DNA of 64,000 nucleotides from contig JXTC01000127.1 of assembly GCA_002914845.1 (NCBI GenBank), positions 255,390-319,389 on the forward strand, written 5' to 3'. The position numbers were made by a program, and so were the translations under genes. The stretch comes from Trema orientale. Lineage: Eukaryota > Streptophyta > Magnoliopsida > Rosales > Cannabaceae. Each line of letters starts with the position of its first letter. The first letter of the stretch is position 1. The notes below the pieces were generated by a model. The model searched no databases and was not told where the DNA came from. It saw only the letters and a list, made by a program, of their open reading frames with translations. This document shows positions 11,974 through 25,899 of the stretch, piece by piece.

Positions 11974-12337
11974 TGTATAATCTACTGTCCCTTTCTTCTG
12001 GCTTGAATTGATTGCCTTTGTCCTGTATATCCTTAGAAATCTAGAATAGTTGTCAATGGTATTAAACATAGCATGGAAAAAACCAACTTCTAAAGTACCC
12101 ATGCAGAAAAACTCAGCTCTCAAACAAACTTTGGCTTTTACTCGGGCATTAAATTCATAAGATCATTACATAACCTCATATCTATACATTTGATCTCTCT
12201 ACCACAATACACCACTGCCAAAATTTGAATTTTATCAGAACAAGACAAGGCAATCGAACTCACTTATTTTGGCACTAAAAAAATAGTAATTACAAAATGT
12301 ATATACAAGTAGATTAAAAAAGAAAAAATTGTTCACC

Positions 12338-15300
12338 TCACATCTCGGATAAAATATTGCTGATTTTTCGAAGCTCCTTGAGAGCTGCCATTGCTGTTAC
12401 TTGTCCTTTGCCCACTAGAATGTTTTTTGAGAAGTTCTCCAATGACCCCACTTGAGCCCCCCGATCTTGCTGGAAGACGGACTCGATTACCTATTGGACA
12501 AATCATCAGTGGAAGTATTGCTTGAAGCAAAAGTTTGAGTTGTTATTTTCATTTTAGTGATCAGAAGACCAGAACCAACTAGAGGCAAATGGTTCTACAG
12601 CTAGTGGAAAACTCGAGAGCTATCATCTGCCCCATCCTGGAAATGCATTAACACGCCAGAATATTTTCTCTTTAACATTTTATAGTTGTTTGGCACCGAT
12701 GGGGATCATTTTCCATTCCTTTAATAGATAAAGTTCTATATTGTAATTAAAACTTAGGCCATAGAAAACTGAAATTATCAAGTTTCTAAATGTTCTGAAG
12801 CAGCAGCACCCTATGAATAATTCCTAAAGATGCATGAAGGATGAAGAATGCTAAATGTAAGGGACTCGAATACCCAAAATTAACCTAAAATTGATCAGGT
12901 TAAATCTTTTGGAACTTGTTGACCGCACTATTGACACCAACAAAATAAGATTGTTACCTGAATATGCTCCAGCATAGAGTGCCCAAGATTCTTCAGAGTA
13001 CCCATCACATTCTGATCAATTGCATCTCCTTTGGAGCAAACGGAAGAATTAGCAGAACTTTCAGCTGCAGAAAGAGCTGAAGTTTTCTGGTTTCTTTCTT
13101 CATTGGCAGACTTTGTAGCCTCAGCATTGCCTCCTTTTTCAGATGTCCCCTCAGTAGCAGCATTCCTCCCAAACTTCCAAAACCACTGGAATTTACCTGA
13201 AAGAGGCCTTTTCTCCTTTATCTCCGTAACTGAATTTCCAATAGGATCATTTTTGCATTCAGATTTTTGATCGACATCGACATCCTCGGGGGGATGAGAA
13301 ATTGGAAGAGGTGAATCTTCTGAAGTACTGTGGGGAAGAGATGACTCTTCTGAAATACTTTGGGCATGATCATCATTCTCATCAAGGGATAGATTAGATG
13401 CAACGCTACTTTTCTCTGAGTCATGATCATGATCATTGGTCCCACTATGAGGACTTGTAGGATCTGAGAAAATAGATGAGTTTTCTTCACTTCCAGCATT
13501 TCCACTCAAACATCTATCCTCAGTAGGGCAGGTAATGTCCTGACAAAAACTATCTTCTCTATTGTCTTCAACTTCTACAGAAACAATTTCCTTGTCATCT
13601 GAAACTTCATGACTGCCTACTTTGTCAATATCTTCCTCAAAACCAAGTTCCCGAGAAAGATCTTCCAGCAATCTTCGCCTAACAGATGATTTAGGGTTCT
13701 TTTTGCTATTAACAAGCTTCCCTGGGGATGGATCTGATTCCGTTCTAGATAGGGTCAATTTTACTTTCTCTGTCCATCCTTTTTTCTGTGTTGGAACTTG
13801 TTTCTTTGTGCTACCTTGTCTTAGCTCTTCTTCCCTGTGGTGAACTCTCCACTTCTCTTCCCAATAACTTACAGATACCTGATTTAATGGAGTTTTTGGA
13901 GAAATAGAATCAAATGAATCACTGCGACCTCTCACAACCATAGATTTGGAGCGGTCATAAGTCCCACTATACTGGGATGACAATGAGATATTGCTGTTCA
14001 GTGCAAGAGTCTGCAGAGACTTGGCCTTCTGTAACAATTTTTTTAAATCTACACTCTCAGGAAAATTCAACAATCTCTGAAGACATGAAGTAGCATGCTC
14101 GGTGGCAAGTAGGGAAGATCTCAAATAAAGTAACATGGAAACTGCCATGGCTGAGATAAATGCTCCTCGAGGAGAGCAAAGGACTGCATAGCTGGAGCCA
14201 CCATCATCTTCACCACTTTTGTCTAATTTACTATTTTCTGATGCAAAAATCTCATCCCAAATTATCAAGAGATCTCCAAGCGAAAATTCACGTCCAAATA
14301 AGACTCGCAACCAGCGGAGGGCAAAATACTGTGGCTCAACACCAAGCTCCACTAGGTGGCTGTGCAGAGATGGATCAACAAATGACAACAGATGATACAA
14401 TGCAGCAGAAGCTTCAATCACTGGGGGTAAGCCAGATTGAGATTCAACAGCAGGGGATGGAGAGAAGAACTCTGCCATGGCAACTGAACCATTGGCCCCA
14501 CTCATCAAAGCATCAAACATGCAGTAAGCATCATGTTCCATAAATTTTTCTGATATAACAATACCCAATTCACCTTCAGCTCCATAAGCATCACTCAGTA
14601 ATATTATTGTTTGTATCTCAGGATCAAGCTCATTGAGACTCCTTGCTTTTGACACATTTTCATGTGAGCCAATCCCATCTTCTGTAAAATCAGAAGATCT
14701 TTTGAAATCAAAATTATATGTAAGATCATTGTCATGAAATGATAGACCATCAAATTTGTCCGTGAAGTGGTCTTCATAGAGTGTTCGCACATGCGAAAGA
14801 CGCTCCACATCAACATGAAGAACATAAAGAAGCGGAGCCAAGAGTTCATGCATTCCTATGAAGAGAATACAGAGAAAATGTGTCGTTAAAAATTCCAGAA
14901 AATAACTATTATTAACCATGACCTGGAAACAAGTTGGAAATTACTCAATAATTAAGGTTAATTTACATGCACTTCAGGAAGCTTTATAACAAATTCCATT
15001 TTGTTGGAGGATGAAATTATCAATTGACCCTATTTGGTCACATGAAAGTAAAACTCAACACAAGTTTTTACCCGAAAAATACCTTAACTAACAAATGCAT
15101 ATCAAGATTGTGTGCCAATCAAAATTTTCTTGAATCAAGACGGAAAAAAAGTATCCAGTGTCAAATTTTAAAAACATTTCTCCACTTTTGCAATAATTTC
15201 CGCAATCTAGTATCTTGATATTTGCAATAAATGTTCTTTTCCCCCGTTCTTTTCCCTTCCTTTCTTGAAGTTATTGATGTAGGCCTATGCACAAAGACAC

Positions 15301-17134
15301 TAGATATAACAGAACTGACGTTATTGCATCAAGTTCCTAAATCATAAGCAGCTATTTAAGCAGAGAAAAAAACTACAATTCATATGTCCAAATACATTGA
15401 ATGACTAAAGAACTCAACCAAACAGTGTAAGAAAAATAATTAATGCAATTACTTTCCTTTGTGCAATGTAATTTACCTTGTCTGTAACCAAACTCGGAAT
15501 GTCTAAGGCACCACAGTAATAAGATTCGCCTTAACATGCCTTGGCATCCTGGTGTCTGGAAATAGCTCCCATGTTCTGGATATAACCGGGATAAATCCTG
15601 ATCAACCATTTTCTCAAGCTCCGCATTCCTAAAGAAGCGACCCCATGTGCTATCTGCATTTAGCATTTACATATTCAACATCAATTAGTATTTATGCATT
15701 ACAGTGGTGTTCCAATGGTTTTATCACACACTTCTATTGGTCTTCCAGTAGTTTTGAAACCCTAATACCACATAATGCTTTTAATTGGGAAGTATGAAAC
15801 AGAGTTATAAGTATTACCTGGGTTTTGTGACAGTGGATTGTCCATGACAACATCAGAAGAGCTGTTTCCTTGCTTTAGGATATGTGGATCAACAAGAAGG
15901 CGCCTTCTTAATCCAGCATATCTGAAATAAGTACATATTACCGGGGAGCAAATGTATCATACATATCATCATCCTTCTCTGAGATTAGAGATTACAATTT
16001 GAGGTACATACAAAAGTCAATAGCTGAAGGACCTAAACTCAATTGGACATCCAGAATTTTTCTCATGTCCATTTTAAGAGTTCCATATAAGCTCATAATC
16101 AAAGCAAAAATACCATTTTGTTTCTGTGCTCAAATTTGTAAGCAGTATTAAAATATAGATCAACCGACGCAATTACATTTAACCAAATGTACTAAAATCT
16201 CCAACTTGATAGTATTTGCATTCTTAAACACGTCTGCCTCCATTAGGCTATAAGAAACCACTAACAGGATGACCATTTACTCCCCAGTTTCCAGGTAAAA
16301 TTTCAGAGTCAGTAAACTAAAAATCAAAATATGCAAATAATAACACTAACACATCCATTGTACAAATTGACCAAAAGCTGTACTGTACTTAAGACTTCCG
16401 CTGGAAAAAGTGCCAAGATTTCCAACAGGACCAAGAATCACCTTTTTGGCTCGGACACCCTATATCTAACATAACTAAATAGAGCCTCTAAAATCAACAG
16501 ATGCTCAATATTTAGGACTATAAAGCTTCAAGGCCTAGAAAAAGAAAGGAAAAGAAAAAGAAAAACAATCAAATAGAGCGTATAAAAGAATTAAAGACTG
16601 CTAAATACAACAAAAGCAAGCTATTCATGTTGGGAGAAGAGATAAGATTAAAAAGGTAAAGTATCAGTCTATCAGTCAAATAGAAAAACCAAGCAAAGCC
16701 CTTTTCAGAAAATTACAAACTTAGATCAAAGCTTCAGCCAAAATCGAATAAACAGCTCAAATTGAGATACCCAGTTAAGAAATTGTCAAACCCCAGAAAT
16801 ATTTTTATTCAAAATATACATAACCAAAAGTTGCCTCTAGGTATAAACAGCTCTAGAATCATCCGAGGGAGACTACTCAGCAAAATTTGAGCTAGAATTA
16901 CCTCCTACGAGAATCAGCCGTGACGCGACGAAGATGATCAATGGAAGAAGACGAAGAGGAAGACGAAGGCAAAATCCCAAGATTTATACGCCACTTTACA
17001 CTTCTAAGTCCATTGAAACAACGATTCTCATCCACAGATCCCCGAGAAGAAGAATTCGAGTCCGATGACGATGACGCCGCCACCGCCGCCGCCGACGATT
17101 CAGCCAATGTCGGCTCAATTGCGGCTGGAATCAT
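12338..17134 (-). CDS. TBC-domain Rab GTPase-activating protein, TBC1D5-like (5 exons, 854 aa)
   Basis: Exons in transcript order: 17134-16902, 15921-15818, 15653-15477, 14855-12958 and 12490-12338 (2565 nt), with GT-AG introns and frame kept throughout. The ATG is at 17134-17132; a TTG further upstream was not used. The N-terminus has Ala/Ser and poly-Ser tracts. The TBC domain runs from about residue 60. The arginine finger is in VDQDLSRL (Arg135) and the glutamine finger in YRQG (Gln171), so both catalytic residues are present. A long acidic Ser-rich region fills much of exon 4. The short last exon encodes a conserved-looking 50-residue tail (VIESVFQQDR... ending ISNILSEM). TBC proteins speed GTP hydrolysis on Rab GTPases in membrane traffic; TBC1D5 relatives act on Rab7/retromer steps, but the plant target is inferred. 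Residue order and domain layout match the plant family well. Confidence 0.92.
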
Positions 17135-17364
17135 GGTCTCCAAATACCCAATTGCCCCAAACACAAACAAGCCCAAAACGACTTGAGCAGAAAAAAAAAA
17201 AAAACACAGAAATTAACGAAATTTACGAGAATCAGAGAAATTGGGAGGAAATAAATTGAAGAGAATTTTCTAGAGAGGGAGGGACAGAATGAAATTGGGG
17301 GGGGGGGCAGAAGACTTGTGGTCGAAATAAGAGAGAGAAAGAGTTGCGTCTGGTTATGGAAGAT

Positions 17365-17390
17365 GAGAGAGAGAGAGAGAGAGAGAGAGG
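17365..17390. repeat. (GA)n microsatellite in the TBC 5' UTR/promoter
   Basis: Uninterrupted GA repeat, about 13 units, 231 bp upstream of the TBC start codon; on the transcribed strand it is a CT tract, common in plant 5' UTRs. Confidence 0.95.
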
Positions 17391-17697
17391 ATCAACAAAC
17401 TCCTCTCCTCCTAAGCTCCTTCTAAAACAGAGAGAAGAGAAGAAAATAAAAAGAAAAGGGATATCCCTAATTATGAATAATTCTCTTCTTTTATTTATAA
17501 AATTATTTATTTATTTTTTTTTTCATTTTTCTCTCACCGAGGCCGAGCTTTCCATTATTCACCAACTTTTTCTTTTTTTTCTTTAATTTTTTTATTTTAT
17601 AAGTAAAGAGAGGGAAAGAGAATAACAAGTTTGTTTGTTTAGAATTAGAGAGTAAGAGAGAGAGAGAAATAGAAAAGAAAAAGCGCAATTGGGGATT

Positions 17698-17752
17698 GAT
17701 GATGATGATGATGATGATGATGAGGAAGGAAGGAAGGAAGGAAGGAAGGAAG
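17698..17752. repeat. (GAT)n and (AAGG)n microsatellites
   Basis: About eight GAT units directly followed by seven AAGG/GGAA units. They lie about 560-620 bp upstream of the TBC start codon, in its promoter or 5' leader. Confidence 0.95.
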
Positions 17753-18201
17753 GAGAGGATTTGACATGTTGGAAGCTGCGGTGAGCTGTCGTCTTCTGTT
17801 TCGCTACCTTACGCCTCTCTCCGCTCCACTCCCTAAACACAGGACGCTTTTCTAATTATTCAAGAATGTCGTGTCTTTTCTGTTAATTTTCATATTTTCT
17901 GCCCATCTTTTTCTTATAATTATTTTTTTTTGGGCCAATAATTCTCATAATTTTGGTCCAAAAAAAAAATAAAGAAAAAAAATTTGGTTACCATATGAAT
18001 AGAATAACATAAATACATATTACTTATTTAAATCAACTTTTTTGGCTTGTAAATCTATGATTTTTAAAATTAACTTTAAAAAAAATGTAAGGCAGATGTT
18101 TATCACCATTTTTTTCCATATCTGACGTGTAGATTTTATTAAAAATATTTCACATTTTAATAGTATAACAATGATTGTTCCAGTCGCACATCAAGTAATA
18201 A

Positions 18202-18816
18202 TAGGGGTGTCAATTCGTGTCGACGGGTCGGGTTTGTGTCGGGTTGAAGTCTAATATATACATAAATTATGTTAATCTGAACCCGACCCGTGACCCGTCG
18301 TGTCAGAAAACCATCAACACTAACCCGACCCGCACCTAAAACGGGTTGACCCGAACCCGACCCGCATAACCCGCTTTGGTGAATAACATCCAACCCACAA
18401 CCCGTTTTTGACCCGCCAACCCGTTATGACTCATATTTTTTTACTTATATTTTCTTTTTCTAAGGCTATTATTGTCTCATTTTAAAATAAATAAATTAGG
18501 GATAATTTATAAATATAATTAATAACTTATAATCCCAAACACTTACATTGTACAAATTAAATATATCTATAATAATAGTCATAAACAAATTAAATAAAAA
18601 ATATTTTTATAATTTAATTATATATATATTTGTTGGCGGGTCAAGTGGGTCAAGTTCGTGTCAAGCGGGTTGACCCGAACCCGACCCGTTTTTTTATTCG
18701 TGTCAGGCTGGTCGACCCGAACCCGACCCGTACCCTTTTTCTTCAACCCTTACCCGCAAAAAATCGTGTCGTGTTCGTGTCGTGTCGTCGTGTCGTAACC
18801 CGAATTGCCACCCCTA
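18202..18816. mobile_element. Non-autonomous hAT element (615 bp)
   Basis: Ends are TAGGGGTGTCAATTCG and, on the other strand, TAGGGGTGGCAATTCG. It is flanked by a perfect 8-bp duplication AGTAATAA (18194-18201 and 18817-18824), diagnostic of hAT elements. The outer parts are GC-rich arrays built on ACCCG/CGGGT words, sharply different from the AT-rich core (about 18430-18630). There is no transposase. It lies about 1.1 kb upstream of the TBC start codon. Confidence 0.93.
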
Positions 18817-18824
18817 AGTAATAA

Positions 18825-20486
18825 GAATAAGAAAAATAGTTAATGACCGAGAAAAAAAAAAAAAGGTAAGTCATACAGATCTCTTGTTTATTTATGTCCA
18901 AGCCAAGAGCATGTCGTGCGACAATTCTCACAATTAATTTTCTTTGACATGTGATAATTAAGAATGATGATGTTAAAAATAATTGAGTAAATGATTGAGC
19001 GTGAGTGGGACTGCAATTGCTTGAAAACTAAGTTTGGAAACATTAGCCGAAAAAAAAATGTCAGAAAAATTACAAAAAAAAAAAAAAAAAGAGCAGCTCT
19101 TAATGAAAACAACACAAATTTTATGAGATAACTTGGGGAATGTAATAAAAATAAAATCAAAATACTGAATATGGTGTGGCTCAATGTCGTCTTCGAAGAC
19201 TGCCTAATAACTTGAAAATGAAAGAAAGCTATGTTTTAGAATGTAAACATTTTTTCCCCATTTTCCAGAGTGAAAAAGTCAGCAATATTGTGAAGAATGA
19301 AAAACTCGTTAGATTAAGTAATCAAAGGGCATAAGGTGAGTCAACTTTATTAGGCGAAAAAAATATTGGACACGAAAAATTAGAATAAAAAGTTTAAGAT
19401 AATTTTTTTATTAAAAATAAGTAAATATATAGCAAAACCAAATGGTCTGGTCTTTTTGGTTGGATGGAAAGGTTTGGCTAGAGTATTGAAGAACTAGGTC
19501 TTTTCTAATTACTTCAGTCTTATCTAATATTATGTAACTTGTTGGGTATGAGAGTTCCAACTTCATGTAAATCATGAAAATTCACACAAAAATAAATAAA
19601 TAAACAAACAATATTTACACTTCAAGCAAGCCTTTATTATTATTTTTTATTTTTGTTAACCAAGATAAATAAATAAAAACAACAAATTTAAATCTCTAAA
19701 GTACATTACTATTTGCTTAGGTCTTAAAAATTATTATTGTTTTAGGTACAATCTTAGATCTGGTGGTATATGTACCCCTCATTCAGAAAATGAAAAGAAG
19801 TTTCAACTTTCAAAAGCAAACGAATATAAGGACAAGTGAAGTGGGCTCACGTTCTCTACAGTCAAGAGTAGGAAATACATCCCAGTGAGCTTTCTGTATA
19901 TTTTGTCTCTGACTGGAGAATGGAGATTATAATACTTATATAAATAATGTTAGAGTCATTTTTATAATGCCACCTGACGTAATATTAATTTGTACACATA
20001 TGATATTTCTTTTCTAAAAATAAGAATGGATTGATATCACATGCAATGACTAGTCTCTACCATATAAATTTTCCTTATATTTTGTTTTGTACTTTTGGTA
20101 GATTTGAAAAGGGAAATATCTATGGTGATGGACATATAAATTATTTTTCATATTTATAATACTGCACTATTTTTATTTAGTTTTAACCTTTAAAAAAATT
20201 GCACTCTGATTTTCTTTTTCTTCAAATTGCTATGAGTATTGTGCTTGGAAAATAACTTAGGGACAATTTCATTAGCGTCAAATAGAAAATTTCTCTTGGT
20301 GAAATAATGTATACATATATATATATTTATATTTTGATAAAAGATAAAATGTATTTTAGTCATTATGATGTGCGCACTTAACCATCAATTTTTTTTATTA
20401 TTATTATTATTTTGCTACTACTTTAAGGATAACACTTGGACATAATTACTATATTAATTTGTTGGGAGCGTATGTAATCAACTCAC

Positions 20487-20520
<34 letters not shown>

Positions 20521-22105
20521 ATGATGAACTAAAAAAGAAATGAAATGTTCATGAATAACCAATGTTGGGGTATATTTATAAAAAAAAAGGATATATTGTG
20601 GAGCAATATTGGGATGTATAGGAAAGGAGGGATACAATTGAAAGTTTGAAAACATGTTGATAATAATATTCTTGGCATATTCAAAGCTGACGTGGTTGAG
20701 ACGTGCCTATCCCTTCCAATCACAATTACCATATATCTTAAGCTGTGAAAGTGACATGTCATTGATCCACATTACTGCTCCACGTTTTACAAACTCCACT
20801 TAGAGAACAGAATGATACACCCGTTAAAATACGTTACCTAAAATTTGCATCCAAAAACAAGAAATTAGTAATTACACCAAAAAGACACATATATTGGCCA
20901 AAGAGGGAAAAGAGGATTATGCCTTGTGCTTCTAAATTCTAATGTCCTACACTAATATATCAACCCTTGTATTATATTATATCAAATATATTGTATTATA
21001 TTATATTGTATTATGTAACATAATACACAACAATATTTGATTTTGTAGATAAAAAATAATAAGATATAAAATTAAAATAGAAAAAAACCAAGAAAATGAT
21101 TAAAGAGAAACAAGAAAGTGAAGTGATAAGAGAGTAAATCATGAGAGAGTATTAAATTTGAGATTAAGTCAGAGTGGGAACACACCATACAATCTAGTCT
21201 AATCAAATATAATATTATACAATCTTTTATGGGTTTATTAGCTAACACATCAATTAACATATTGTTTTAGAATGTATTAATCTATACAATACAAGATTAC
21301 CGCAAAACATAATATTTGCATTTAAATAATATAAATGATGTATAATACAGTGTACAAACATGCCAAAATCATCAAAGTACCCTTATATATATATATCATA
21401 TATTAATTATCTTGTACCCTGGTTAACGTAATCGATGAAAGTATCGTCTCAACCCTAATTCAACACGTTTTGATAAGCATCAAGTGGTTTTTTTCAACCT
21501 TAAAAACTCAACTTAGGTTCATACATTCAATTTATATTAAATTTCGTTGTTTCTATAGGGAAAAAAAAATGGAAATTATATCTTCGGTATCCACACTTCC
21601 AGTTTACTATGATCAAAACTCAAAGTTACAATAAATCGTAAGTGAAAATAAGAAATATTTCATTTAATATATTGATGGTTTTATTTTGTTTTTAGCGAAA
21701 TTGATTGATCCAATTGAATGCTAAAAAAAGAAAAAGTCATATATAATAGGAGTACTTTTTATATTTTAAATACTCTCATTGAAAGGATATTAAACTTTTT
21801 GAAAAGGAATTAATTTTTGTTATACGTTAGGAACTAGGAAATTCAAACATTAAATCTCAATATTGGAGTTTAGATGTTAGTACCATATGATACAATATTG
21901 ATTTACTAGAATAAATTTTTTTTATTAAGGAAAAAAAATCAATTGCTTATATGAATATATGTTACTAGCTGACGCTTTTCTAAAATTTTTGGTACATATA
22001 AACCTTCTGTTTAATTAAAATTTGGCTGGTCTTTTGTGTATTTATTATTTGTGTTTTTATTTATTATCTTTTTTTCAAGTAGTGTAATATTGTTTTTTTT
22101 TTTTC
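18825..22105. other. Intergenic, AT-rich
   Basis: No gene or transposon with clear ends. The notable feature is a (GA)n microsatellite at 20490-20518. All open frames are short and of low complexity. Confidence 0.5.
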
Positions 22106-22255
22106 TTTTGAAAAGGAAAACTACTTTGATTGATAGAAAGATAGTATAATATCCATCAGAGGTGGCTTTCGAATCACTTTTTTTGAAAAGGAAAACTACT
22201 TTGATTAATAGAAAGATAGTATAATACCCATGTAACCCATCAGAGGTGGCTTTCT
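22106..22255. repeat. Tandem duplication, 75-bp period x 2
   Basis: Copy 1 starts at 22106 and copy 2 at 22181, both beginning TTTTGAAAAGGAAAACTACT and ending in CATCAGAGGTGGCTTTC; the second has a small insertion (TGTAACC). Confidence 0.85.
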
Positions 22256-22328
22256 AATCACCGTTATTGTGTACTTCAATAAAGCTCTCCACCTATATTA
22301 ACTCATTATGACTCTCTACTCAATCTCT

Positions 22329-22365
22329 GTTGCTGATGTCTCTCACTTCAAATCTATAAACCATT
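22329..22365. repeat. 37-bp direct repeat, left copy
   Basis: Pairs with 23737-23773 at 34 of 37 positions (core GATGTCTCTCACTTCA). The two copies bracket the truncated copia element almost exactly. Confidence 0.8.
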
Positions 22366-22369
22366 GTCT

Positions 22370-23733
22370 CCTGGCTTTGTTGCTTCTCAAAATTCTACTC
22401 TAATATGCGAACTGCATAAGACCATATAAGGTTTGAAACAAGCTCTACGAGCGTGGTTTGAAAAGTTAACTTATGCCTTAACCAAGCTTGGCATTATTTC
22501 CACAAAATCTAATCAATCCTTATTTATTCGAATTTACAGCTAGTCATGTCACTTTTTTACTTGTCTATATAGATGACATACTGGTTATTGGTAACTATTC
22601 TCATCAAATTTCTTCACTTGTTCACCAACTAGATCAAGCTTTTGCTCTTAAGGATCTTAGTGAAGTAGACTACTTTCTTGTTACTCAAGTTACACATAGT
22701 AGTGATGGCATTTATTTATCTTGAAAGAAATATATTACTGATCCTTGTACAAAGCCAGAATGCAAAAATGTTAACAGTCTACCTACTGCTATGACCATTG
22801 GAGAAAGGTTATCTAGTTTTGGCAATGATCCTACTCGAGATGTTCCATTATGCAGAAGCTTAGTCGGTGCTCTGCAGTATGCAACTATTACTAGGCCTAA
22901 TATCACTTATAGTGTTAATAGTGTCTGTAAATTTATGAAAAATCCATGGAAGGGTATTAGATAGCAAACTGTAAAAAAAATTCTCAAATATCTTTGAGGG
23001 ACTTTGAATCATGGTTTATATATACAAAAGTCCTGTATTCTGGATCTAGTAGGCTATTATGATACTGATTGCGTATCAGATCCTGATGATCGAAGATCCA
23101 CAATTATTTTTTGCATTTATCTTGGTCCTAATCTCATCTCTTAGCAATCTAAAAAGCAACACACAATATCTTGTTCTTCCGCAGAAGCTAAGTATCGCAG
23201 CTTAGCTCATTTAGTTGCTGAAATGACTTGGATACAGTCATTTCTCATTGAATTCAAATTGCCACAACCTAGAATACCTATTGTTAGTTTGATGTGATAA
23301 TCTCAACACAATCATGCTAGCTGCTAACCTTATTCAGCATGTGAGGACTAAACACATTGAGTTAGACCTATACTTCGTTCGAGAGAAAGTAGTTCAAAAG
23401 AAGCTTGAAGTGAGACATATACCATCCTATGATCAGATGGCTAATATTCTAAGCAAAGCTATTACCAGCTCAAGGTTTATCACTATAAGAGATAAACTCA
23501 AGGTTGAAGATCTTTCTGCCTTGAGTTTGCGGGGAGATGTTAAGACTAGTTAGATTTGTATTGATTAATTAAGGATCTATTAGGATGATTATTGAGTTAG
23601 TTAGGATTCTATGTAGCTCTAAGCTAAGCTAGTATTGTACAATGAGCTGAGCTAGACTTAGATATAATTAGCTTGTAATCACATTACACTTAATAAAATT
23701 AGAATATTCAATATTAAAATAGTCTTTCTAACC
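22370..23733 (+). mobile_element. Ty1-copia retrotransposon, 5'-truncated, with 3' LTR
   Basis: Starts inside reverse transcriptase (PGFVASQN, then GLKQALRAWFEKL) and passes the YIDDI catalytic motif near 22570. RNase H follows (SCSSAEAKYRSLAHLVAEM, near 23175-23225) and ends in RTKHIELDLYFVREKV and a terminal segment to the stop near 23553. The frame is broken by a frameshift near 22490 and several stops. A purine tract GCGGGGAGA precedes TGTTAAGACTAG at 23538, read as the start of a 196-bp 3' LTR that ends near TCTAACC (23733). The 5' LTR, gag, protease, integrase and half of RT are missing. Confidence 0.88.
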
Positions 23734-23736
23734 TAT

Positions 23737-23773
23737 GTTGTTGATGTCTCTCACTTCATATCTATAAACTATT
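23737..23773. repeat. 37-bp direct repeat, right copy
   Basis: Partner of 22329-22365; begins 3 bp after the inferred end of the copia 3' LTR. Confidence 0.8.
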
Positions 23774-24962
23774 AGAGGATAAGTATCAGGATAAAAACTA
23801 TTCAGATCTGAGTTAAAAATGATACATGAATGATAACCATGCTAAAATGATTAAAACTACAAGATCCATCCAAACCATCACAGATATTGCTTTAGGCGGA
23901 GTTATAGCTTCCCAAATGCATGAATTATTTAAAGAAAAACCAAAATATAAAACAAAGAAAATAAAATTCCCCATGGGAGAGAGATCTCCTTCTCTGATAG
24001 GTTAGATCGAAGAAGAAGAATAAAGTCTCCCGAGCAAGTTAGAAGAAGAAGAAAATAAAGGAGAAAGAGGAGATTGATGGTAAGTGACACTTCTTTTTTT
24101 GGCATTAAGTGGTGTAACTTTTCTAATATTTTTGATAATAGGAAATTACTGTAAAAATATATGAACAGATAAATAAAGAAGTGTGAGCGCAATTTTCCAG
24201 TTTAATTTTTTAAATCTAAAATTTTATTAATTGCACCAATTGGTGAGATCTACAAATTTCTAACTAGACAAGGTGTACCCCACTTTTTCACGTACAAATT
24301 TGTATGTTATGCGAAGAGATTAATATTAATTCTTCACCAGCATCTATATAATTATTGGCCTCTCGGATGTATCGAGTGGTAGACCGACAAGTAGGGTAGA
24401 CAGACACATTACACATGATTTAATTTGGTAGACTAAGGCTTATATATATACTTCCCATTTATAACCATAAATTTTGATTTGGCTTTTCTGTTTACAACTG
24501 TCTTTCTCAAATCCCAGGCAATAATATTATACCTTACAATATCCTAGCTAACAATGTTTTTCACAGGCTTTTTGTGTTGATATATGTGGAATTGTTTCAC
24601 ACATATTAAGTTGCTATATATACAGGGCCATAATTCAGTAGCTATTTTTTTTAGCTTTTTAAATGATTATTTTGATTTGAGTAGTTAAAAAAAAATAATA
24701 ATAATAAACATATATTATATAATACTCTTTTTTTTTTTTCTATAGTTAACACGTGTATGATTAATTTTAATGGGACAAAATAATACCTATAAATAAAGGG
24801 AAAAAAAACATACCTACCGGATGGATGTCTATATATATTATATATACACGCAACTTCTTTAGTGTATATTATAATATTTATCAATAGATAGAAATTCATT
24901 CAAGATCATTTTATTGTTATCGATGACTAGAATGTGTTGAGTGTACCAAAAAATCTATTGTA

Positions 24963-24997
<35 letters not shown>

Positions 24998-25899
24998 TAT
25001 AGAAAGTATTCATTGTTTTTTGTGTTGGGAACCTTTTGTTACTTTCTAAGTTATAACTTTTTTTAAATTAAAAAGAATCACATTCCATTAATTGTTCCCT
25101 AATTATACTCTCATTCCATATCTCTTTCCTTTTAATTCATTGTTAGATAATTATATTAAAAAGTAAAAATTTTGTTCATAATAAAGCTAACTATTTTTTT
25201 CCCGTTAAAGTAACACAATCACATCCTACACTCTAACACCAATGAAAACTTTATTTGTAATTCAATTTTAAATAAAAATACTTAATTTATATTAAAAATA
25301 TCAATAAAAAGAGTAAGAAAATTTTATAAACAAATTCAATAGAATAATTAAATTTATATTATAGGTTAAAAAAATAACATAATAAATTGTAAAAAAGATA
25401 TAGATACTTATTAAATTAAAGAAACTAATTAAATTTAAAAAACATAATAAATAAAAAGCAGAAAAAAAAGATGGAATTAGGTGTAAAATAAAATTTGATC
25501 TTTTTATTCTATTCCACAATTTTTAAGATGAAAAAGAAATTGATTCCTAAAAGCCATTCTGGATGGAATGGAATCAAAACAAAAATAATAAGTTTCCTTA
25601 TTTGAATTGGAATTGGAATAGAAGAATATGGAATTAGCCTGTTATTGTAGGTTATTTTTAACTTAACTAATGTGCCTATCGATGAAGAAAAAAATAAAAA
25701 TACCTATTAAAAACTCACTCTTATATATATATAATTTTCTTAGTTGTAAAGGAGGGTCTGATTTTTGACAATAACGACAAAATTAAGGGATTGAGAGTGA
25801 GATCACTTTCTACTCTTATTATTTATTATAGTGAAAAACCTACAATAACAAACTATATATATTTCTCATATTGAAAGTGAACTATTAAGAATTGTGTAT
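23774..25899. other. Intergenic, AT-rich
   Basis: No gene recognised. Holds an (AT)n microsatellite at about 24967-24993. Confidence 0.5.

Noticed and set aside
17065..17259. + strand frames over TBC exon 1
   Set aside because: Antisense and alternate-frame shadows of the Ser/Ala-rich first exon.
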